The notes under the pieces were generated by a model. The model was not told the origin of the DNA. It ran no database searches and saw nothing but the letters and a program-made list of their open reading frames with translations. This document shows, piece after piece, positions 49,901 to 57,265 of a stretch of DNA of 64,000 bases (positions are counted from its first letter, which is position 1; each line of letters opens with the position of its first letter). Source of the DNA: CG2-30-36-39 sp964433225. Its GTDB lineage: Bacteria; Patescibacteriota; Microgenomatia; UBA1400; PJMF01. The DNA lies in assembly GCA_964433225.1 (NCBI GenBank), contig CAYSQA010000003.1, positions 1 to 64,000 on the forward strand, in the 5' to 3' direction. Position numbers and translations under genes: made by a program.

Positions 49901-51110
49901 TCCTGCTGGTCAGAAATATTGGGATAAAGATGCTGCCACTTGGGTAGTTGGTGAAGTATTATTCCAAGCTAATGGAGCAGATACCTGGAGTTACCAATTA
50001 CCAGATGTGCCGGAGGGTGTTTACACTATTACTTCTCACGCAGTAGATGTGGCTGGTAACCAAGAAGCCACTTTTGTGATTACGATTGTGTATGACAAAA
50101 CAATTCCAGAAGTAACTCTAACAATAGACCCAACATCTCCTGATGGAGACAATGGTTGGTACAAAACTTTACCAACCATAACTTTGACTGCCACTGATAA
50201 TTATCAAACGGAGAAAATTGAGTACCACTGGAACAGTGATGGCTGGTCTACCTATACCAACTCATTAACTCCTCCAAGTGAAGGTCAAAACATTATTTAC
50301 TATCGAGGAGTGGATAAAGTAGGTAATACCACTGCTGTTGGAGTCAAAGAAGTCAAATATGATGCGACTGCTCCAGTTGATGGTCCGCTCAACGTCAAAG
50401 TAGAGAATATTACTTTGGATTCTGCAATCGGTAAATGGGAAGCTCCAACTACTAACTCAGACATCACTCGCTATGTACTTTCATGGAAACATGAATCAGG
50501 TGATAGTAATGGTATAGAAGTAGGCTCTGATATTTTTGAGCATGAAATGAAGAGTCTTTATAACGGTGAATGGACATTTATTGTTAAAGCCATGGATGAT
50601 GCTGGTAACTTCAAAGAATCAGCAGTTAAATTCAGAATTGGCCCACCAGTTGGTGGTACTAGCTCAATTTCTGAAGGAACTGTTTTAGGAGTAATTGACG
50701 AAACTGGTGAAACTACTAGGCCAACTAGTCAGGTAGCTGGTGTGGTTACAACAGTAGATGAAGCTTCTGAAAAGACTGAAGAACAAACTACTGATAATAA
50801 TGAAGAAGGTCAAGTTCTCGGTGAAACAAAAGAACAATGCACTGGCGTTACTAGTAATTTGCCATGGTTATTATTGGTTATTCAGTTCGCCCTAATGGGA
50901 TTAGCAGAATTGTTATTTAAGAATGCAGATAAAAAGATCAAAAAAACAATTTTCTGGGGATTGGCGTTATTAATGCCAGTAGTCTTTTATCTATCCAGAA
51001 ATGAAGCTTGTTATAGTACTTTTGTTTATAATTGGTTTGTTTTGCCATCATTAGGAACAACGGTTTTGGCTAGATTGGTTAGTTACTTCTTCATTGAAGA
51101 AATCGCTTAG
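46968..51110 (+). CDS. Large secreted multi-domain surface protein
   Basis: 1380 residues, starting with GTG. A signal peptide (about 1-39, basic then LLLLTIQNLF, ending SSAQAQ) precedes an N-terminal beta domain and an about 200-residue beta-sandwich region (about 280-500). At least five Ig-/FN3-like repeats follow, each introduced by a D-x-T/A-x-P turn: DNTKPSAPTI, DSIAPDVEITSPA, DNTKPSSTITS, YDKTIPEVTLT and YDATAPVDG. Repeats contain GxYTxxxxAxDxAGN patterns. A Thr/Glu-rich linker with VLG motifs precedes three helices at the C-terminus (about 1298-1375). It is probably an adhesin or S-layer-like protein held in the membrane. Confidence 0.85.
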   Translation: MKRIFKQFRKKIIPNLFLLLLTIQNLFPLSILFSSSAQAQLHLDPQVVSVDFDTSTYELSLRVAEPLVLDYLVEYQDGEGVIQAVQGKTELETGGTIAEVYLGVCSATDCIPADFETGKLIFPNTDYQADFVYQNGNFWLVENSLATIEKVELDKVYTAPQNGQVQVTFTELPANPGTLSIQEVYLTEEQMAVSGAVSKVAYDITSDMENGTFKYELKLPVPDSNTGEVQIKYAESVEELAQAVEVVVEKNGNEVVAKELNHFTVFVVTSFEEVQTTPTTDGYNDIWYVWGDPGAEMIRVPSGTDGIVSSEGNYHAIINDGAFTRWDGYRSTFPADGYNTSVDVYLDMSLADGSVDKRFDFSSAINKPDGNHRRDFILSLGTNPSIHNQWLASASNNSPGWPGNPGRNPVDIVETGWYTIKHEFRANSSNVLEVTISLYKKGESTPVGIWVLSDSSDVIGNTVGGNRYGWFIWSDKSPDSLLVDNTKIEIIDPIIKDIHFNTGTPVIGGSTSNINLEVQATYPTYGVDRVRFRYAPPGETCKAQYTSPYFNNIGDGTKNGDLYSIDWDVTGLPSGEYTACALMHRGSGASSEGYKDENHAEFKVVIDNTKPSAPTIIFPAESQNFVSTPILNDWTDVNDDSGIDYYRVEYKYDDGHTFSGFPYRETTVSQRNHIPNNSEQGGVSFRVQAFDGLGNEGDWSEWRHYYFDKEAPTTPTNLRRYIKGTTTELACGNVTQRQTLIPIWDANTESDFDHYEYSSFNPGGSQGINEEILYTNEKMHSWTPPTDGTYGFAVRAVDKAGNKSAWSLSGESLVGSCQITYDSIAPDVEITSPAAGLVTGIVDIRGSVEDTNPHHYWFVIQNSSGTTIAGPGVVNDTSSFTDELLLSWDVSSLPDGEYTIKLEARDAANNKDGGSVHWVKVLVDNTKPSSTITSYGLGNGGEVETNTFDGLIEGIATDIGSGVDHVLLSVGYYSFGDGPAGQKYWDKDAATWVVGEVLFQANGADTWSYQLPDVPEGVYTITSHAVDVAGNQEATFVITIVYDKTIPEVTLTIDPTSPDGDNGWYKTLPTITLTATDNYQTEKIEYHWNSDGWSTYTNSLTPPSEGQNIIYYRGVDKVGNTTAVGVKEVKYDATAPVDGPLNVKVENITLDSAIGKWEAPTTNSDITRYVLSWKHESGDSNGIEVGSDIFEHEMKSLYNGEWTFIVKAMDDAGNFKESAVKFRIGPPVGGTSSISEGTVLGVIDETGETTRPTSQVAGVVTTVDEASEKTEEQTTDNNEEGQVLGETKEQCTGVTSNLPWLLLVIQFALMGLAELLFKNADKKIKKTIFWGLALLMPVVFYLSRNEACYSTFVYNWFVLPSLGTTVLARLVSYFFIEEIA

Positions 51111-51134
51111 CGTAGTAATTAGTAAAAACATAAG

Positions 51135-51163
51135 AACTCCCCTACTTCAAATAGGGGAGTTTT
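51135..51163 (+). terminator. Intrinsic terminator of the surface protein gene
   Basis: A 10-bp stem AACTCCCCTA/TAGGGGAGTT with loop CTTCAAA followed by T4, 24 nt after the stop. Confidence 0.92.
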
Positions 51164-51167
51164 GTTA

Positions 51168-51173
51168 TATAAT
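51168..51173 (+). promoter_or_regulatory. -10 box TATAAT of the attenuator leader
   Basis: TATAAT ends 8 nt before the ATG of the leader peptide (51182). The leader ORF would therefore be translated from the very 5' end of the RNA. Confidence 0.7.
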
Positions 51174-51181
51174 CTCTTTTT

Positions 51182-51247
51182 ATGTTACTAGCTAACACAC
51201 ACCATCATGCTTGGTATTACACCCTGAAAGGAGGTGTGTGTTTTTAG
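51182..51247 (+). CDS. Attenuator leader peptide (His/Trp/Tyr-rich)
   Basis: A 21-codon ORF ending in TAG. After MLLANT it reads HHHAWYY (codons at 51200-51220) and ends TLKGGVCF. Three consecutive His codons plus Trp and two Tyr codons in a 21-residue peptide match the logic of his, trp and phe operon leaders, which stall the ribosome when the charged tRNA is scarce. The next gene is a HisC-like aminotransferase for histidinol phosphate and aromatic substrates. The codons also overlap the pairing segments of the attenuator. Confidence 0.75.
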   Translation: MLLANTHHHAWYYTLKGGVCF

Positions 51248-51310
51248 TGGTTTAATTTCATCAAAATAAATTTAAAAATACATTTAACCTCCTTTTTAGG
51301 AGGTTTTTTT
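51194..51310 (+). promoter_or_regulatory. Transcription attenuator (mutually exclusive stems)
   Basis: Stem 1:2 is AACACACACC (51194-51203) with GGTGTGTGTT (51233-51242). Stem 2:3, the antiterminator, is AAAGGAGGT (51227-51235) with ACCTCCTTT (51287-51295). Stem 3:4, the terminator, is AACCTCCT (51286-51293) with AGGAGGTT (51298-51305), loop TTTT, then seven T (51304-51310). 2:3 excludes both others. A ribosome stalled on the His/Trp/Tyr codons would block segment 1 and free segment 2 to form the antiterminator. Finished translation, or none, favours the terminator. Confidence 0.75.
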
Positions 51311-51327
51311 GTATTTGGAAAGGAAAA

Positions 51328-52395
51328 ATGAAAGTAAATAATGAAAAACAATTCATTAGTATGAAGCAACTTTATGCTTTTGGTAAAAAAAGGAAAATAG
51401 ATTTGTCATTAAGTGAAAATCCATTGGGGTGTTCACCTGTGGTGGCTATGGCTTTAGGAAAAACCAATTTTCAGATTAATGATTACCCACAGCCAAATGG
51501 TAGTTTTCTCAAGAAAAAACTAGCCAGTTTCAATGGTTTAAAAACGGCTAATTTTTTTGTGGCTAATGGTTCAGAAGCAATAATTTGTTCTTTGCCAAGG
51601 TTATTTAGTAATAGTGATGGTGAGGTGCTTATTCCAAATCTAACTTTTCCGATGTTCAAAACGAGCTCATTACTAGCGGGATTAAAAGTGATAGAAATAC
51701 CAATGACTAAATCTTTGAAAATTAATTTAAATAAATTTGAACAACTAATTACTGAAAATACTAAAATAATTTTTTTATGTAATCCCAATAATCCTACTGG
51801 TTCTATTTTGTCTAAGAAAAAAATATTAGCTTTTTTGAAAAAAATATCCAAAAATATTTTATTAATTATCGATGAAGCAAATATTGAATTTGGTGGAGAA
51901 AGCATGATTGGTGAAGTTAAAAACAATCGTAATTTGGTCGTGTTAAGAACCTTTTCCAAAGGTTTTGGCTTGGCTAACTTACGGGTTGGTTTTGCTGTAG
52001 CTAATGAAAAAATTGTTAATCAGTTAGAAAGAATTAGTCAGCCTTTTGCTACTAGTGGTTTGAGTGAACTACTCACGAGTGTTGCTTTAACAGATCAAAA
52101 CTTTATTCAGCAAACCAAAAAATTTATTAGTCAACAAAGAAGGCTAATAAAAAAACAATTAGTTAGTTTTGGTTTTAAGGTTTTTCCTTCACAAGCTAAT
52201 AATTTATTTGTTAAATTACCCGGTAACATTTCAGTTCAAAAATTTGAACAAGCTTTAGATAGAAATAATATTTCTTTGGTGATGGGCAAAAGTTTTTCCG
52301 GCTTTGATAATCAATTTTTTAGGGTGAGCATTAGAGATGAAAAAACTAATCAAAAATTTTTAAAATTTATTGAAAAAATTAGCGATACTGATTAA
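51328..52395 (+). CDS. hisC: HisC-like aminotransferase (histidinol-phosphate/aromatic)
   Basis: 355 residues, fold-type I PLP enzyme. Family signatures: LSLSENPLGCSP (26-37), YPQPNG (53-58), CNPNNPTG (151-158), IDEANIEF (181-188) with the PLP Asp182, and RTFSKGFGLANLRVGFA (207-223) with Lys211 as Schiff base. SQANNLFVKLP and FRVSIRD close it. HisC enzymes transaminate histidinol phosphate and, in many bacteria, phenylpyruvate and hydroxyphenylpyruvate. CobD-type activity is less likely. SD AAAGGA. No other His-pathway gene is in the window. Regulated by the attenuator upstream. It overlaps pyrF by 17 nt. Confidence 0.88.
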   Translation: MKVNNEKQFISMKQLYAFGKKRKIDLSLSENPLGCSPVVAMALGKTNFQINDYPQPNGSFLKKKLASFNGLKTANFFVANGSEAIICSLPRLFSNSDGEVLIPNLTFPMFKTSSLLAGLKVIEIPMTKSLKINLNKFEQLITENTKIIFLCNPNNPTGSILSKKKILAFLKKISKNILLIIDEANIEFGGESMIGEVKNNRNLVVLRTFSKGFGLANLRVGFAVANEKIVNQLERISQPFATSGLSELLTSVALTDQNFIQQTKKFISQQRRLIKKQLVSFGFKVFPSQANNLFVKLPGNISVQKFEQALDRNNISLVMGKSFSGFDNQFFRVSIRDEKTNQKFLKFIEKISDTD

Positions 52396-53179
52396 TTGTT
52401 TCTTTTAATTCTTTAGCCGCTTGTTGAGGTTGGTCATTAAAAATAATCTCTCGTGATGAATTAATAATTAAACCAGCTTTATTGTTATTTAAACCAGCTT
52501 TGAGTACTGATGGAAGATCACCACCTTGAGCCCCGATCCCAGGAACTAGCATGGTCATCTCACCAATGATTTTTCTAGCCTCAGCTAACTCTTCTGGATA
52601 AGTAGCACCTAGAACCAACATACAGTTATTGTTTTTATTCCAGTCAGTGGTTACTTTTTTTGCTACTATTTTCCAGAGTGGTTGGTCATCTAGTTTTAGG
52701 TTCTGAAGTTCATTGGCTCCTGGATTAGAAGTGTGACAAAGAATAATCGAGATTTTATCTTTTCTAGCTAAAAAGGGCTTTAGAGCCTCTTTACCAAGAT
52801 ATGGATGTAAAGTAACAGCATCAAAGCCTAACTGATCAAAGATAGAGGCGACATATCCATCATTGGTGGAGCCAATGTCGGCTCTTTTGGCATCGGCGAT
52901 GGTAAAAATATCTGGGTATCTCGTTTTTAGATAGTCCATCGTGAGTTGAAGTTCTGTCCAGCCTTGAGACCCTCTGGCTTCATAAAAGGCTAAATTGGGT
53001 TTGTAGGCAGCGATATCTTGATGGGTTTGATCAATGATCCACTTATTGAAATTAAATTGGGGGGTGGGACTTTGGAGAAATTCTTTGGGTAGTTTATTAA
53101 TATTTGAGTCAAGACCAACACAGACTAATGAATTAACTTGGTTAACTCTAGTTGAATATTTTTTTATGGCGCTATTCAT
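52379..53179 (-). CDS. pyrF: Orotidine 5'-phosphate decarboxylase (type 2)
   Basis: 266 residues from ATG 53179, chosen because the frame upstream only repeats the end of pyrE. It converts OMP to UMP. LVCVGLDSNINKLP (near the N-terminus), the catalytic FTIADAKRADIGSTN (about 87-101) with the Lys-x-x-Asp set, and VPGIGAQGGD (about 211-220) for the phosphate are visible; the length fits the longer PyrF subgroup. It overlaps pyrE by 8 nt, so the two last steps of UMP synthesis are coupled. Confidence 0.93.
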   Translation of the reverse strand: MNSAIKKYSTRVNQVNSLVCVGLDSNINKLPKEFLQSPTPQFNFNKWIIDQTHQDIAAYKPNLAFYEARGSQGWTELQLTMDYLKTRYPDIFTIADAKRADIGSTNDGYVASIFDQLGFDAVTLHPYLGKEALKPFLARKDKISIILCHTSNPGANELQNLKLDDQPLWKIVAKKVTTDWNKNNNCMLVLGATYPEELAEARKIIGEMTMLVPGIGAQGGDLPSVLKAGLNNNKAGLIINSSREIIFNDQPQQAAKELKETINQYR

Positions 53180-53810
53180 GTTGTTTGGTCCAAGCATGAG
53201 GGTCTGCCAACCAATCATTAACGATCGCTACTTGACTAAAGGTAAGTAATTTTCTTTTTAAAGCTTCAGCTAAAATATAATCAAAAGTAGTGAGGGTATG
53301 AAGTTTAACATTTACTTGTTTAAAAGAGATTTCTGCTTCTTTAAATTCGTAACTGGTAATGGCCAAACAGTCACTAATTTGGCCTAGTTCTTGTTTAATA
53401 GCAGTGACTCCACGGAGGCTGGAGTAACCAGTAGTGATATGGTCTTCAATTAATAACACTTTTTTATTTTTAACAGTTCCTCCTTCAATACTTTTTTTAG
53501 TGCCATGATCTTTGACAGCTTTTCTAATAAACATAGATGGTTTTTGTAAATGAAAGCCAAGGGCTGCGCTGTGAGGAATCCCAGCGGATTCAATACCAGC
53601 AATGACATCAAAAGTTAATTTCTTTTCTTCAATTAATTTTCTAAAACCATTTATTACTATTCGCCACTGTTTAACATTGGCGGGGAAAACCCTGTTGTCT
53701 AGGTAAACAGGTGACAAAATACCTGATTTAAACTTAATAGGATTGGAGGTGCTGAAGCCGACCGCTTTGATGTCCAATAAAGCTTGGGCTATTTTTTTTG
53801 CATAGTTCAT
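53172..53810 (-). CDS. pyrE: Orotate phosphoribosyltransferase
   Basis: 212 residues from ATG 53810 (a TTG lies immediately upstream). It joins orotate and PRPP to form OMP. The PRPP loop is VLLIEDHITTGYSS (about 115-128); FKSGILSPVYLDNR (about 27-40) and IAGIESAGIPHSAALG (about 66-81) are the other signatures; FIRKAVKDHGTKK is the flexible catalytic loop. It is the first gene of the pyrE-pyrF pair. No pyrB, pyrC or pyrD is in this window. Confidence 0.94.
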   Translation of the reverse strand: MNYAKKIAQALLDIKAVGFSTSNPIKFKSGILSPVYLDNRVFPANVKQWRIVINGFRKLIEEKKLTFDVIAGIESAGIPHSAALGFHLQKPSMFIRKAVKDHGTKKSIEGGTVKNKKVLLIEDHITTGYSSLRGVTAIKQELGQISDCLAITSYEFKEAEISFKQVNVKLHTLTTFDYILAEALKRKLLTFSQVAIVNDWLADPHAWTKQHE

Positions 53811-53850
53811 CAAAAACTAAGGATAGCACTGATAAAAGTATTTTTTAAGT

Positions 53851-53856
53851 TATAAT
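53851..53856 (+). promoter_or_regulatory. -10 box TATAAT, leaderless
   Basis: TATAAT ends 8 nt before the ATG at 53865. No SD. Confidence 0.6.
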
Positions 53857-53864
53857 TTTAAATT

Positions 53865-54329
53865 ATGTCAGATTTAATTTTTGAAGGTAAATATTTTACG
53901 GTTGAAAGGCACCCACAACCATTTGTTGATCGAGCAGAAGGTGGCCATATTAGAATTTTCCCTAAAGATCATAGTATTTCTGAAAGAAGAGAACTTAATT
54001 TAGAAGAAGCAATAGAATTTATGAAGTTGAGCAGTGCCACTGGAGAAGCACTAGAATTGGCTATGAATGAATTGGGTATTCCAGTGGTAAAAATCAATTA
54101 TGAAGACTTGGGTAATTGGGCTTTTAAACGGGGAGAACGACCAGTGTTACATTTACATATTTTTGGTCGAGCAGAAAACTCAGTTAAACAAAAATTTCCT
54201 GAAGCAGTTTATCTGCCAGATAGAAGTTCTGGATTTTATGATAGTTTTGAGCCTTTAACAACCGAAGACATGAAATTAATTAATAAACATTTGATAGAGA
54301 TTTTAGAAACCAAGTATAAAAATTGGTAG
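53865..54329 (+). CDS. HIT-like protein
   Basis: 154 residues. VLHLHIFGRAE (about 104-114) resembles the histidine-triad loop HxHxH but has Phe in place of the third His, as in divergent HIT or GalT-like proteins. The strand GGHIRIFPKDHSISER (about 26-41) fits the first half of a HIT fold. Typical HIT enzymes hydrolyse nucleotide conjugates; loss of a triad His makes activity uncertain. It is a single gene, convergent with the GT-C protein with one base between stops. Confidence 0.65.
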   Translation: MSDLIFEGKYFTVERHPQPFVDRAEGGHIRIFPKDHSISERRELNLEEAIEFMKLSSATGEALELAMNELGIPVVKINYEDLGNWAFKRGERPVLHLHIFGRAENSVKQKFPEAVYLPDRSSGFYDSFEPLTTEDMKLINKHLIEILETKYKNW

Positions 54330-54330
54330 T

Positions 54331-56097
54331 TTAATAATTACTCTGATCACACCAGCTAACTAAAATCTGGTCGTTTTTGTAATTTAAATAGATAAAATCC
54401 TTTGGACAGTTTTTGGGGTCGGCTTGTTCTAGTCTGTTTTTTTCATTCAAGTTTAGAATAGTCATTACCGTGCCATCTGCTGCATAAAGTTTGAGATTGC
54501 TAACAGCTGGGATTAAAGCTGAAGTGTTTAGTTTTTGGTCTGTTAATACATAGATTTTATTTTCCACTGGAATTTTCTTAATGCTGGCAATTAGTTTAGC
54601 TGAATAGTTTACATATAATTTTTGGTCATTAACTGATTGATAAGTTAACCAAATTGAAGGCAAACTTAAAATAATTAAACTAACTAGTAATTTAGTTGTT
54701 AGTTTTGGCTGAGTTTTTAACCATAATAATATGGAAATGATCAAAGGAATTCTGGCATAAGTAAGAACTTGGATAGTGTTCCAAACAACTCCTGACTGTA
54801 GAAAAATTACTGGAAAAGTAATACTAACCAAAATTATTGGCAAGAGTAATTGATTATGTTTTTTTGAGTTTTTAAAAATAGCAAATATAAAAGGTAGTAA
54901 GACTAAACCAAAGTTACCAATCAAAAAAATTATTAATCCATAGACCCAGTGTTTAATTAAATGAAGAATAGAGCCAAATTGGAGATAGTGTTGTCTTTGT
55001 AATTCCCAAGTATCAAAGTTAAGACGATCTGGGGCTGTGAACATTTGTTGAATAAACCAACCAGGACTAGTAAAAAAAGGAGTTTGTTTACTATTACTGC
55101 CAAGCATAAAAACAGTAAGTGATAGTAGTAAACCAGTAATTATTGGTAACACAAATTTTTTTGTTTGATTTTTATTCTGCCAAAGGCTTAATAAAAAACT
55201 TGGCAAAATAACTAAAATTGAATAAATCTTAATTCCCACTAGAGCAGCTAATAAATAAATTTCTTTTATAGAATAATCTTTCTTTTTTAGAAAAAAATAA
55301 ATTAGGACATTTAAAATCGCAACAGATAACACTAGTTGTGGATTGATTAAATAGGTAGCTGGTTGATCTAACCAAAACATACTAGGGTGAATCTTGGCAT
55401 TAGGAAATAACCAAGCTAACAACTGTGGCTGAGCTGAGTAAGTACTAAGTAAAATGGTAGCTAATGAGATATGGATTGAGTTACTAAAAATAATTTTTGC
55501 TAATAAATAATTAGATAAAACGAAGCTGGTACCAATAATTAGAGGAATATAAAAAATGGCTAATTGTAGAGTATTAATGGTAGTAAAACTGCTGAGTAAA
55601 GCAAAATATAAATCAGTAAAATAATGATAACCTTTTAACTGTGTACCTGAAAAAACAGGATTTTCTGGAGGAATATTTTCTTGCAAACTATTTTGTAGGG
55701 CTGCATGCCAAAGTGAATCATGGGCATTAGCTACATGGAAAAAGGTTAATCCAGTCTTAGTGTTATAACTTTGTTGGTAAGAATAAAAAGTGAGAGCCAG
55801 CAAACTAATTAATAGTGAACTTAATACTAACCAGTCTAGTTTTATTTTTTTTAGTTTTAAGTTATTAATTTTTTTTCGCCAATAAAATAATAAACCAGTA
55901 AAAATAATTAAAAATAAATAAAGAGGTTTAAATGGGAAAATAAAAGATAAAAGGAAAACACTAAAAGCAATAACTGGAGGACTAATAATAAAAGCAATAA
56001 TTAATTTATTGGTGGTTAATTTTTCTGTTTGAAAAAAAGCTAGGCCAGAAACTATGGTTAGAAGTAAAAAAACTATCAGCAGAATCAATTGAATCAT
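54331..56097 (-). CDS. GT-C-type polytopic membrane glycosyltransferase-like protein
   Basis: 588 residues with about twelve or more helices. The first large loop has TFFHVANAHDSLWHAALQNS (about 118-137), with the Asp-x-x-x-His acidic loop typical of GT-C enzymes of the DUF2206/DUF6541 type, followed by KGYHYFTDLYFALLSS. A small C-terminal soluble region ends at YKNDQILVSWCDQ. It would use a polyprenyl-phosphate sugar donor, which fits the WecA-like and UbiA-like enzymes at 18.6-20.7 kb. The acceptor is unknown. Confidence 0.7.
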   Translation of the reverse strand: MIQLILLIVFLLLTIVSGLAFFQTEKLTTNKLIIAFIISPPVIAFSVFLLSFIFPFKPLYLFLIIFTGLLFYWRKKINNLKLKKIKLDWLVLSSLLISLLALTFYSYQQSYNTKTGLTFFHVANAHDSLWHAALQNSLQENIPPENPVFSGTQLKGYHYFTDLYFALLSSFTTINTLQLAIFYIPLIIGTSFVLSNYLLAKIIFSNSIHISLATILLSTYSAQPQLLAWLFPNAKIHPSMFWLDQPATYLINPQLVLSVAILNVLIYFFLKKKDYSIKEIYLLAALVGIKIYSILVILPSFLLSLWQNKNQTKKFVLPIITGLLLSLTVFMLGSNSKQTPFFTSPGWFIQQMFTAPDRLNFDTWELQRQHYLQFGSILHLIKHWVYGLIIFLIGNFGLVLLPFIFAIFKNSKKHNQLLLPIILVSITFPVIFLQSGVVWNTIQVLTYARIPLIISILLWLKTQPKLTTKLLVSLIILSLPSIWLTYQSVNDQKLYVNYSAKLIASIKKIPVENKIYVLTDQKLNTSALIPAVSNLKLYAADGTVMTILNLNEKNRLEQADPKNCPKDFIYLNYKNDQILVSWCDQSNY

Positions 56098-56106
56098 TTA
56101 GAAAAT

Positions 56107-56112
56107 ATTGTA
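56107..56112 (-). promoter_or_regulatory. -10 box TACAAT (minus)
   Basis: TACAAT on the minus strand ends 9 nt before the ATG at 56097. Confidence 0.5.
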
Positions 56113-56121
56113 GCAGTTTTT

Positions 56122-56364
56122 TTAATCTTCTTCTGTTTCGGCTGCTTTTTCTGCAGCTACTGCCGTAGCGATTGCTAGAAGATCTAAACCATTTTTTTTA
56201 GCTTCTTTGATAAAAGCATCAACATTTTGATCAGTAATACTAGAAGATTTTTCAGTACTTGGCTTACTAGGTTTAGAGGTTTTGGTAGCATCATTTTGCC
56301 TGGCTCTAATATCAGCAGCTATAGAGTTATCTCTAGCTATTGCTTTTCTTAATCTTTCACTCAC
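56122..56364 (-). CDS. Small charged hypothetical protein
   Basis: 80 residues, starting with GTG. A basic N-terminus (MSERLRKAIARDNS) is followed by a Ser/Lys/Pro linker and an acidic C-terminal helix with AIATAVAAEKAAETEED. No signal peptide, no family. The -10 box 6 nt before the GTG supports it as a real gene. Confidence 0.5.
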   Translation of the reverse strand: MSERLRKAIARDNSIAADIRARQNDATKTSKPSKPSTEKSSSITDQNVDAFIKEAKKNGLDLLAIATAVAAEKAAETEED

Positions 56365-56370
56365 GTGGTT

Positions 56371-56376
56371 ATTATA
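56371..56376 (-). promoter_or_regulatory. -10 box TATAAT (minus), leaderless GTG start
   Basis: TATAAT on the minus strand ends 6 nt before the GTG at 56364. Confidence 0.6.
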
Positions 56377-56392
56377 ACATTTTAACGAATGA

Positions 56393-56414
56393 GCCCCAGG
56401 TTAAAACCTGAGGC
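56393..56414. other. Hairpin beside the assembly gap
   Basis: GCCCCAGGTT (56393-56402) pairs with AACCTGAGGC (56405-56414), one mismatch on the plus strand (a wobble on the minus). No T run follows on either strand. It may belong to a feature lost in the gap. Confidence 0.4.
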
Positions 56415-56445
56415 CCAGACACATTATTTTTTATTTGCCTCCCTA

Positions 56446-56545
56446 NNNNNNNNNNNNNNNNNNNNNNNNNNNNNNNNNNNNNNNNNNNNNNNNNNNNNNN
56501 NNNNNNNNNNNNNNNNNNNNNNNNNNNNNNNNNNNNNNNNNNNNN
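56446..56545. other. Scaffold gap of 100 N
   Basis: Exactly 100 N, the conventional placeholder for a join of unknown length. The sequence on both sides is intergenic or within a few bases of a stop, so no gene is visibly broken, but genes may be missing. Confidence 0.99.
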
Positions 56546-56549
56546 TTTT

Positions 56550-57218
56550 TTATGAATGTTTGCTGATTATTTTACTGCCCACCAAGATTAGTGTCGATGA
56601 CAATAGCATTTCAGCTGTTTCTTCAACGGTAATTAGCCAAAAATAGGCATTTTCATTATAGGAACCAGTGGAACTGAGAATTTCTGCCAAAATGACAGTA
56701 AATAAACTTAAACTACTAATCACTAAAACCCAGGCATTGTTTTTCATTTTTGCTTGGAAATAGCGTAGCCAATAACCACTCCAAAAAACAAAAATAAAAA
56801 TTAATGGTAGGTAATATAGGATCCATAAAGAAGATCGATAGCCCATTTTCATTGAAGCTTCAACAATTTTACTGGGGTGGAATAAATCAAAGAACTCAAA
56901 AATACGGTAGATATTTTCATGAATTTGTAGTAATTCATCTAGCCCCAAGAAAACCAGAACTAATGATAATGGTATAACAAAGCTTTTTATATTTAGTGTT
57001 AATGACTTAGAAAAACTAAAGATGAAAAATATCATTCCAAAACCAATTAGTTTAAAAGATTGATAATAAGTGGGGAGATTTTGCTCAAAATCTAAGTGAA
57101 AAAAATGGTTGAAATTCCCGAATATTAAATGTAAGGTTAGCACTAGTAAATCTAAGCAAATTAGCCATAAAAAAAAGTGTTTAGTTTGATTGAAAATTTT
57201 TATAAAAAAAGATTTCAT
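56550..57218 (-). CDS. Hypothetical polytopic membrane protein
   Basis: 222 residues with about six helices; a short N-terminal basic segment (FFIKIFNQTKH) precedes the first. VFLGLDELLQIHENIYRIFE (about 89-108) is a conserved-looking Glu/His-rich loop, and WLITVEETAEML near the C-terminus carries a second pair of acidic residues. Such membrane His/Glu sets can bind metal or act as hydrolases, but no family is known to me. The stop lies 5 bases from the gap. The -10 box is 7 nt upstream. Confidence 0.6.
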   Translation of the reverse strand: MKSFFIKIFNQTKHFFLWLICLDLLVLTLHLIFGNFNHFFHLDFEQNLPTYYQSFKLIGFGMIFFIFSFSKSLTLNIKSFVIPLSLVLVFLGLDELLQIHENIYRIFEFFDLFHPSKIVEASMKMGYRSSLWILYYLPLIFIFVFWSGYWLRYFQAKMKNNAWVLVISSLSLFTVILAEILSSTGSYNENAYFWLITVEETAEMLLSSTLILVGSKIISKHS

Positions 57219-57225
57219 GTAAGCT

Positions 57226-57231
57226 ATTTTA
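57226..57231 (-). promoter_or_regulatory. -10 box TAAAAT (minus), leaderless
   Basis: TAAAAT on the minus strand ends 7 nt before the ATG at 57218. Confidence 0.5.
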
Positions 57232-57265
57232 GAGGAGAATTAGCTTAGAGGCTATATCAATGTTG

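Noticed and set aside
51227..51260. AAAGGAGGTG as the ribosome-binding site of another ORF
   Set aside because: Following start codons open frames of three codons or fewer; HisC has its own SD at about 51317.
51483..51959. Open frame on the minus strand inside the HisC-like gene
   Set aside because: Antisense shadow of a gene with intact PLP motifs; no SD or -10.
56389..56646. Plus-strand frame crossing the N gap
   Set aside because: It exists only because N runs contain no stop codon.
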